A stretch of DNA of 64,000 nucleotides. It comes from Fistularia commersonii (Eukaryota > Chordata > Actinopteri > Syngnathiformes > Fistulariidae). Location: positions 14,585,956-14,649,955 of the forward strand of contig JBBMNZ010000014.1 of NCBI GenBank assembly GCA_037954325.1. Direction: 5' to 3'. Both the position numbers and the translations under genes were made by a program. The notes beneath the pieces are model-generated. The model was not told where the DNA came from. It was given only the letters and a program-made list of their open reading frames with translations, and searched no databases. Positions 56,340 through 64,000 of this stretch are shown in pieces; position 1 is the first letter of the stretch, and the number at the start of each line of letters is the position of its first letter.

Positions 56340-58875
56340 TATAGATAATGAATTAATGAAACGCTTTCTACTCCTGAAAGGCATGGGGTTTGAAGACATG
56401 GTCAACTTAAGATTAAGTTTGATAGAGAAACAATGCTTCCAGTTTGAAAATGCAAATAAATGATGAATTAAAATATGTTCACATAACCAAGTCTCAGACT
56501 TTTACTTTTTTAGTTTCTTCTCCCATGAGATCTTGGTGCTTGGTGTCTTGATTGACTTTTATTAATATTGAAAAGCATAATGCTTTTCAAACTGTTATCT
56601 ATAGGCCAAGTTATATTTTGATTTTTTTTGTAATTCTAACGTTATGAGGAAACAATTATAGTGGCCACTCAAGCTATGAGTTCTCAGTTTTGGCAATTCA
56701 AGTTTCAAATAAGCCAGAGGACAAAAAACAATGCAAATATTCTCTTCATAACAGTTTTGTTAATGTTTCTTTCCTCACAGAGATGTGTTTAAAGAGGATT
56801 TCCCCAATGTTTACATTGGAATCAGCTCACTGGATATGCTTTCTGTTAAAGTAAAACCTTCTAATTCTCCCACTGATTAATGAAAAGCAGAGGGAAAGTC
56901 ATAAGGATGAAGATTAAACCATAATACCTTTAGGCTTAGTCTGCTTAGCAGCCTGGATGACACCCACTGTCCGGGGTACTGGTTAGCGTAACAACAGTTC
57001 AAAGGTAAATAAATTAAACATAAATAGATAAATAAATCAAAATAAAAGGACCATTTTTACAAACACCTTATAAGGAAGTTATTGTTATGTTTTCGTTTAT
57101 GTTTGCCATTGCAGAACATTACAGTTTGACTGCACTGTACACACAACAGTGATTTTGATCTTTACAATATTTGATATCGGTATGCTGACACAGGAATAAA
57201 TTAACAAATAGCTGAATAAATGCTTTCTTTTCCCTCTCTGTAAAAGTGTCACATTATTAACCCAATCAATTCATGTCCAAACAAAGCAAGATGGTTCCCA
57301 GAGATTTAACTGGCCAGCCTACTTTGGTAGCTTTTTAATTGTGTAGCTTTGTGACAACAATGGAACTGTATCATAGATGCATTTTATTTCAAAAGTGATT
57401 TCAGCTAACAAATGCATCCACCAGGTTTGCGCGCCACTACCTGAAATATCTTAACTCAAAGTAGAACTTAAAGTTTTTCCATTTTCAGGCTTGTTGAAAA
57501 AGAAGTTAAGTATCTAAATGTCCATACCTGCACTTCTGTTCTGTTAGATGCTGTCTCTGCTATTCAATCACCTGGTACAAGCATGTTGTCTAGCCATGAC
57601 TCAAAGCTACTGCAATTGTTTTTTCTTTGTCCCATTGGAAAGTCAAAACTGGCACTCTGCAACATAACTGACACCTTGTCTTGACTAAATGAGCTAATAG
57701 ATTATGAGATATATACCTTTTTCCACCAGTTGGATAAAACAGAATTGTTACCGAACAGTATATGGTACCATTGTTGTTGTGGAATAATGGAATTGATGAG
57801 TATCAACCACGCCTGATTTTAGTTGCTCATTGACGATGATATTACGCTCTTTGCTTGATAGTTTGTTATACTCCAAATAATGCCATTCCACTTGCTGTGA
57901 ATTGGCACCCCAACAGGAAATGTTTATCTCATTCAATGTGAGATTAATTGGGAAGGCTGGTATTGAACCTGAAATAAAGCTTTAAATTACTCTGTCTCAG
58001 ACTCACCAACTCAGTCTGACCAACTATTTCAAGCCTTTGTGTGAGGCTGCTCATTCAATTCTATTAGATGAAGAGTAGAGAGGGATCCTGTTCTGTCTTC
58101 AACAGCGGTCTCTAATTTTGTAAAAGAGTCTAGCCTTTGGCCAGAATGAACCAAAGAATACCATGATTTTTTTTTGTATGTTTGGTCCAAAAACAGTTGC
58201 TGCTCCAGACTGATGAGAAAATCATTGAGATGGTTTGTTTTACTGGTTTGACCATGATTGTCAAAAAGTCTATGATCCAGTTTGGAGTCAGCCACAATGA
58301 TTATATGCATGCTTATTAAGATGAAGTCTGGGTTGTTGATTTAAGTAGAACAGGTCCACTATTTAGAGCAAGTTTTTTTTCTATAGCATATTTGTTTAGT
58401 AGGGTTGGACTATTGTCTGATGCATAAATTATATCCATTAAATGTTCGTCTGGGTACTATCTAGGTTGCAGTGACAGTGATTATTCTAGACTGCCTGAAA
58501 TGTGATCACCAATAATCCATCGAGAAATATTTTCTGATACTTTTTTCCCTAAATTCAGGCCCTACCTATACACGCTATGGAGTCAAAATGATTGATAGAG
58601 GACAAAATAATCATTTTGGAGTTTCTAAAAAGGGCCTCTGTAACAAACTATTGTGCATGACAGATCTGTCAGTTGCAATGCTGACAGTACTCTCTAATCA
58701 ACTTTTAGTACCATATCACCTGTTTGAGATTTTTAAAGAGACATATTTTACGATTTAATCAGCACTAAATAATGGCCTAGTAGAAGACCTAAAATAATAA
58801 CCACATAATAGTGTATCAGTGGCTTAGACTTCAGAATGTGTTTATTGTATATAAGTGTTTATTGTCATATACAGG
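56340..58875. other. Non-coding, transposon-poor stretch
   Basis: Over 2.5 kb with no recognised transposon and only short A/T runs. Complex sub-stretches include 57240-57430, 57790-57970 and 58030-58320. No coding frame with homology was seen. The texture is consistent with a large intron or a gene desert holding regulatory DNA. Confidence 0.35.
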
Positions 58876-58879
58876 GAAA

Positions 58880-58945
58880 AAATAGGCCCCCGCATCCCTT
58901 GCGACCCCAAATACAGGATAACCCGCAGATGATGGATGGATGAAT
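58880..58945 (+). repeat. Dispersed fish repeat, 3' end only
   Basis: GGCCCCCGCATCCCTTGCGA then CCCCAAATACAGGATAACCC and GATGGATGGATG: the terminal part of the same repeat family. Confidence 0.7.
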
Positions 58946-59610
58946 AAACAAACTGTAGTAACGTGATGTAATACCAGGGAAATGAAAACACTGCAGGGAA
59001 CTGTAAACCTACACAGAATTGTAAACAGTATTGGAGGATGTGCAGCTCTGAGTGCGCAAGTGCTGGTTGTATAGCAAATAGTTTAAGAGGCTGTTATATA
59101 GGTTTTACTCAGGATGTCCTGTTGAAAGACACCATTAATTTTGAATATTTGCTGATGCATGGTCCCAAATGCAGTACAGCTATAAAACAAAAAAAAAAAA
59201 CAAAAATAAATCCATCAAAGTTGTCATATACCATAGAAAACATTATGGATTGAATAAATATAGAGGTTTGTAAGCACTATATACATTAAGACCCTACAAT
59301 AAGACTTCATGCCTACTGTCTTCTAATGAAAATACATAGTGCTTGATCCAATGTGAAATGAAATATTGACAGACATTGATTGGCAGTTGGATTGGACTTA
59401 TAATGCAAATACAAATTCTGCAGCCCGCTACTGTCTAGTGTCTATATTCCTTCCACATAAATCGCATTCAATGTTGAATTGAGCAGAGACAAGATAACAG
59501 GAAGAAAAAAAGGTCTCTTTTGTTTAACGAGAATTAGATAATATGATTCTGTTTAGACAAATGCTCTGTTTGTAATATTATTAGCAGCTCTACACTCCAA
59601 GGCTTTACAA
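58946..59610. other. Non-coding DNA, nothing recognised
   Basis: AT-rich sequence with an A11 run near 59190. Short open frames only. Confidence 0.4.
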
Positions 59611-59613
59611 AAT

Positions 59614-59655
59614 TGTGTGTGTGTGTGTGTTTGTGTGTGTGTTTGTGTGTGTGTT

Positions 59656-59742
<87 letters not shown>
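59614..59742. repeat. (TG)n microsatellite with TTTG interruptions, about 129 bp
   Basis: TG units with four regularly spaced TTTG interruptions in the first 55 bases, then a pure TG run of about 75 bases. The long open frames of alternating Cys-Val or His-Thr are translations of this repeat. Confidence 0.98.
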
Positions 59743-59743
<1 letters not shown>

Positions 59744-60296
59744 GGAGAGGTATTGATTTTGACTGTAGTGGCGGCGCAACCACACACTTAGAGAGAACGG
59801 GAGGAAATTACCAAACACAGAAAGCAAATCTTTATTGAAACTTGTAATGTGACAGCTTCTTGTTTCAGTCCTTCTTTCTCAGTTCATCCCAGATTATCAC
59901 GCAACTGCTGACAGTTCTGTTCACACTTGGGCCAGAAGTTTAGACAGAATCCACTGGACTATAAACAAATGTCAGTTGCATCAAGTCATGTTTGTCTCAT
60001 GCTCAATCAACTGCTTCATGTGTTTTGCAAGCAGGAAGACATAATTCTACTTCCTCCCTTTATAGCTTCATGTATTTGCAATCCTGTAACACGGCTCGGC
60101 AGCACAGATCACTGTGGGAAACTTTTATGATCCTTTTTCTATGGAAGAGGATTTTAAGAAGTGAAGACTATCCAATATTTAAGCATGAGGGATACTGGTG
60201 ATCTTTCTCCCTTTACGTCCTTGCAAGCCAGTGCATGATTGGATTGTTAGACAATTGCCCTTATGTTCATGTAACATTAACTTTAAAATTCTAAAG

Positions 60297-60566
60297 GCCA
60301 TCCATCTTCTATCCGGCACTCAGGGTCGCGGGCGATGCTGGAGCCTATCCCAGCTGTCATCGGGTAAGAGGCGGGGTACACCCTGGACTGGTCGCCAGTC
60401 AATCGCAGGGCCACATACAAAGACTTTTTTTTTTTTTTCCAATTAACCCGCCGCATGTTTTTGGACTGTGGGAGGAAAACCCACGCAGCCACGGGAGAAA
60501 TCTACACAGAAAAGGCTTTCGTGCTGTGAGGCCAAAGCGCTAACCACTGCACCACAGTGCCGCCCA
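60297..60566 (-). repeat. Dispersed fish repeat (tRNA-like head family), well preserved
   Basis: On the minus strand it begins GGGCGGCACTGTGGTGCAGT and continues GGTTAGCGCTTTGGCC, TCCTCCCACAGTCCAAAAAC, a T/A run, TGGCGACCAGTCCAGGGTGT, CCCAGCTG..., GACCCTGAGTGC and a GATGG end. It is the least mutated copy here and the best query for the family. Confidence 0.88.
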
Positions 60567-60569
60567 AGT

Positions 60570-61305
60570 CAGCATCAGCAAAATGTAAAGTCCTCATACT
60601 GACATGTTTCAGCATGATGGAGGTTACTTGTTCCTGGGTAATTATTCTTAATCTCCGAACTCCACCCTGCTCTGCTGCTGCCCACAGACACTGACATTTT
60701 TATCTAACTTCACGGAAGAAAGGGGCGGTAAATATAGAATAATAAATACTATGAATGTCTTGAAAATACACAAGTTGATGCCTTTATGTGACCATTTTAC
60801 ACTCACATTGTCTTACCAATTTACTGTATTTTCATTTCTGTTTTGCTAAGCAAATTATAGGTATCGTAAAGGGGCATTAATTTATCTAAGAATTCACAGA
60901 TATAGGGAGAACATTTTGCTAAAATTGCAACTTTTATATAATTTCATTCAATTATAGTCTCTTGGGGTAATTTATGATACACTGAAAGGCTGAATTTAAG
61001 ACATTTTTCAGACATATGTATGTCTTACAGCGGCGCAGACTTAGGCACAGTTAGAACCTAAATGCTATGTTGGGTCCTTGGTGCTTTTGCCTTAGAAGGT
61101 TAAAGGTGTTTGAGATGCATTTCAACATTATGAGTTCTTCTCATAAAGTCACAATGCTATACTGTAAACAAAATAAAATATGAAAAACAAACACACCAGA
61201 GAAAAAGAAACACCTTGATATTTTGCTAATTTCTCCTGCTAACGGACACTTTATTCCATGAGCTTGACATCATGGGGCTTCTGGTTATAAACAGATGGTG
61301 GCTTT
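60570..61305. other. Non-coding DNA, nothing recognised
   Basis: AT-rich spacer; no exon or repeat body was recognised. Confidence 0.4.
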
Positions 61306-61310
61306 CTCTA

Positions 61311-61356
61311 CCCCCCCCCCCCCCCACACACACACACACACACATACACACACCCC
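61311..61356. repeat. (C)n(AC)n compound repeat
   Basis: A C15 run followed by AC units to 61344 and a second short AC/C patch. Confidence 0.95.
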
Positions 61357-61606
61357 CATTCTGGGTTTGCACAAATGATACCTCCCACCAGGATCTGCCC
61401 ACAAGTTATGCACTGTGCTTATTATTCTAATTATATCTAATATTATGCTTTCACAAGAAAGAGAATGACGACATTATGAAAAACAGATCAAGAAGTTGTT
61501 GTTACTGTATGTGTGTTACAGGCATACGTGTGTTCCTTCAACCACTCAGTTGTCTCCTTCAGTTGAATAGAAGTTGGATCAAGTCTGTTTTGCCAGCTGC
61601 TTGAAT

Positions 61607-61608
<2 letters not shown>

Positions 61609-61655
<47 letters not shown>
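61609..61655. repeat. (AC)n microsatellite
   Basis: Over 20 AC units with one ATAC interruption. Confidence 0.95.
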
Positions 61656-61657
<2 letters not shown>

Positions 61658-61834
61658 TTGCTGCAGTTAGAAGTTAACACTTGCCTTTCTTAACCTTTGA
61701 ATTTCTCCTGGCTATTCTGGATCAGCAGGATGCAAACAGGTGTAAAAACTAGTCATTACCTTTGGACATAAAATTGTCTTTACTAAAATGTGAACTCAAA
61801 GGAGAAAACTTAATTTGCAGTGGAAATACCTAAC

Positions 61835-62115
61835 TGTGTGGAGTTAGCATTTTCTTCACATGTCTGGGTGGGTTTCTTCAGGGTTCTCCGGTTTCCTCTC
61901 ACAGTCCAAAAACATGCAGCAATTAGAAAAATTGGGAAAATTGCCCGGATGTGTGAATGAAAGAGTGAATGGTTGTCTCTTCCCATATGTGGCCCTGCAA
62001 TGGACTGGCGACCAGTCTAGGGAGCACCCCACCTCTTGCCTCATCGCAGCTGGGATAGGCTTCAGCATCTGCCGCAACCCCAAGTAGGATATGCGGCAGA
62101 CAATAGATGGATCGA
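61835..62115 (+). repeat. Dispersed fish repeat (tRNA-like head family), 5'-truncated
   Basis: Begins within TGTGGAGTTAGCATTTTCTT and continues CCTCTCACAGTCCAAAAACA, GATGTGTGAATGAAAGAGTG, CTGGCGACCAGTCTAGGGAG, CAGCTGGGATAGGCTTCAGC, ending GGCAGACAATAGATGGATCG. The tRNA-like head is missing. Confidence 0.85.
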
Positions 62116-62119
62116 TATG

Positions 62120-62785
62120 TTACGTGTATCATAGTTACACCAAAGTATTGTTTGGTGTAACAATTTTGTTGTTACACCAATTTTGTTTTCCATTGTCATT
62201 TCCATCAGCAGAGCACTGTCACTGTGGGGTGATCCAATATTTGAATGCATACTATTTTGAAACAGTTACATTGTTACAAATACTAATTTTACTTTAGGTT
62301 TACTTTATTGTCAAAATGAAATGCAAATACACATTAGATATATAAAAATAAATGAAATATGTTTAATCCTTAAACATAGAAATCTTTGTATTGTTACTAC
62401 TTTTATGTCAGAGTGTTTTGAATGTTATGATTTGAGATGCAAGCATGAAACGTCTATGAGAGCAGTAACTCATAGTTAAATGGAGTGTAGAGAACTCTAA
62501 ATCTAATGTCATATCACTGTTAATGCTTCGTAGAAGCTGGATTCCAGCTGTCATTTTTATGGTCCAAAGATGACTGTACAGAAATGTCAAACTTGGTTGT
62601 CAAAATGGGTGTCGTTGCAGTCACTCTACACTTTCCCACCATGGCCTTCCAATTTTGTTTCTCTTCTAAATAGGGCTTTGTCTGTCCCTCCTCTTATAGA
62701 GGCATGTCTTGATAGACCATGTGTGTCTGCCTCTCTCTCCTCGGTCTGTCCTTCCCTCTTGTCATTCCTTGTGTCTTTTCTTTTT
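62120..62785. other. Non-coding DNA with a small inverted-repeat cluster
   Basis: GTTACACCAAA (62134) pairs with TTTGGTGTAAC (62151), and GTTACACCAA recurs at 62171. From about 62600 the + strand becomes pyrimidine-rich, leading into the candidate acceptor at 62789. Confidence 0.4.
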
Positions 62786-62789
62786 CCAG

Positions 62790-62914
62790 GGTGCACAATT
62801 TGACCCAAGTTGGCCTTGACACAGCCATTTGTAAAGCTTCAGCCAATCAATAGAGACTCCTGTGGCCCGGTGTCAGATGTTGCGGCCACTAATTGAAACT
62901 AACAACAACCCATG
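62790..62914 (+). other. Candidate internal exon ending in an ATG
   Basis: A strong acceptor (TGTGTCTTTTCTTTTTCCAG) ends at 62789, and a consensus donor follows as CCCATG|GTGAGT at 62915. The 125 bases between carry stops in the frames I checked before the final ATG. If real, this would be a 5' UTR exon whose last codon is the start codon, fitting with the possible first exon at 48672-49032. The segment also looks like conserved DNA (CAGCCAATCAATAGAGAC), so it could instead be a regulatory element. Confidence 0.3.
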
Positions 62915-62919
62915 GTGAG

Positions 62920-63305
62920 TGACAATAAGCATTTTTTTGGTTTCCTAGTGTGTGTTTCGGATGATGAATGAGGAGGACGGGAAATCTCCCATGTGAACAC
63001 GGTTCCTTTGGCCAGTCCTTAGTTTCTGGTGAAATCATTTTAGTTTCATCAGTCCTCCAAAAATGTTTCTAAAAAATAAATCTCACAACACAACTACACA
63101 CAAATGAATAGTTTTAGCATCATACTTTAACTTTGCTGATGTATAAAAATCACATCAAAATATGTTACAGAGCCTCTCCGTAATATTTTGTTGTTTTGAT
63201 GAAAATAAACAACAAGAGCCTTTCTAAGATACCATTTACGACTAAGTAGGAATAATTATAGTGACTTATAGCATAGTAAATATTCTGGTTTCTGGTTCAA
63301 TGCTC
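62920..63305. other. Non-coding DNA, nothing recognised
   Basis: AT-rich sequence without recognised content. Confidence 0.4.
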
Positions 63306-63307
63306 CA

Positions 63308-63562
63308 GTTGGGTGGCTATTCCTCAGTTGGTAGAGCAGGTCTCAAATATTAAGGTTGGCAGTTCAAAACGCCAATCCGTTTGCATGCTGAATGGTTTTC
63401 GGGCAAGAAACTGAACCCCCAGTGTCTCCCCATGGTCTGGTTAGTGCCTTACATGGCAGCTCTGCCCATGCCTGTGTGAATGGTTGAATAAGTGAATGTG
63501 ATCCAGTGTAAAGCATTTTTTTACACAAGATCTAAAAGAGCTGTACAAGTGTCAACCATTTG
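63308..63562 (+). mobile_element. tRNA-derived SINE, degraded
   Basis: Box A-like TGGCTATTCCTCAGTTGGTA then GAGCAGG, box B-like GGCAGTTCAAAACGCC, then GCAAGAAACTGAACCCCCAG, TGTGAATGGTTGAATAAGTG and AAGAGCTGTACAAGTGTC at the end. It is the same broad type as 51680-51908, in the opposite orientation. Confidence 0.75.
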
Positions 63563-63564
63563 CT

Positions 63565-64000
63565 TTGCCAGTGTTGGTGGCTGGATTGATATGGCTGAAT
63601 TGGAGGAATAATGCTAGCTATAGCCCAGAGAAATTATATTGTTTTTTAAATTTTGAAGTATGAAAATAATCAACAACCCTTTCAGCTGCAGTTTATTTCT
63701 TTAAATTTTCTAATTGGTCAACATTTTTGTTGATTTTTGGTCAACAAATAAAGCTAGGATAAAGTCCCAGGAGAAGGTCATAGGTGAAATACTGTGGTCT
63801 TCCAGAATTAATTTCCCCAACCGTAAATTCATGTCCCTAAAATTGTGTCCCCTAAAAACTCAGTACTATGTTCTATATAATAGAAAATAAAATATAAGAT
63901 ATTTAATGTAATTGATCAAAAACATAATTAATTCTAAAAGCATAATGACTTGCTGACAACGAGAGTCTTTGGCCAGAGGCAGCCCTTCTTAAATACCTAA
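63565..64000. other. Non-coding DNA to the window end
   Basis: AT-rich sequence; no exon or repeat was recognised. Confidence 0.4.

Noticed and set aside
59534..59838. His-Thr and Cys-Val repeat proteins on both strands
   Set aside because: Translation of a TG microsatellite.

Overview
This is vertebrate nuclear DNA, almost certainly from a teleost fish. Genes are split by GT-AG introns and intergenic DNA is AT-rich with long CA, GATA and AAT microsatellites. The transposons are typical of fish: RTE-like and L2-like LINEs, tRNA-derived SINEs, a Tc1 transposase relic, and a common dispersed repeat with a tRNA-like head. I see no bacterial-style operons, no CRISPR array and no functional tRNA or rRNA gene.

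Three protein-coding genes can be rebuilt exon by exon. Two are tandem type II keratins on the + strand: a krt8-like gene (1863-6082, 8 coding exons, 510 aa) and a glycine-rich epidermal-type keratin (25355-29077, 9 coding exons, 549 aa). Their rod-domain exons share lengths of 209, 61, 96, 165 and 126 bases, as expected of tandem duplicates. The third is a complete p38 MAP kinase on the - strand, best read as mapk13 (p38 delta), with 12 coding exons from 45595 down to 34978 and 359 aa. It has intact ATP-binding, HRD, DFG and T-G-Y activation motifs and a methionine gatekeeper.

Layout: 1-1.7 kb repeats and the krt8 promoter; 1.86-6.66 kb krt8; 6.7-25.2 kb a repeat-filled spacer with a nested RTE cluster at 19.5-22.6 kb; 25.2-29.8 kb the second keratin; 30.8-33.7 kb a non-LTR retrotransposon 3' part carrying an L2-tail insertion, then a Tc1 relic; 34.8-45.8 kb mapk13, with SINEs and microsatellites in its introns; 45.8-46.9 kb two LINE fragments against the mapk13 promoter; 46.9-64 kb no recognised coding gene.

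The last 15 kb starts with a possible untranslated first exon (about 48690-49032, ending in a good donor). It contains many unique stretches that resemble conserved non-coding DNA and a second possible exon at 62790-62914. It may be the long 5' intron of a + strand gene whose coding part lies beyond the window; this is inference.

The keratins build intermediate filaments in epithelia and mapk13 is a stress-activated kinase expressed in epithelia. The sequence shows no direct regulatory link between them. The best second-look items are mapk13 exon 10 wedged between two dinucleotide microsatellites, the nested RTE cluster, a perfect 22-bp hairpin, a GC-AG keratin intron, an unidentified coding relic at about 11.2 kb, and the candidate upstream exons of the unseen gene. 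I found no wholly new biological system.
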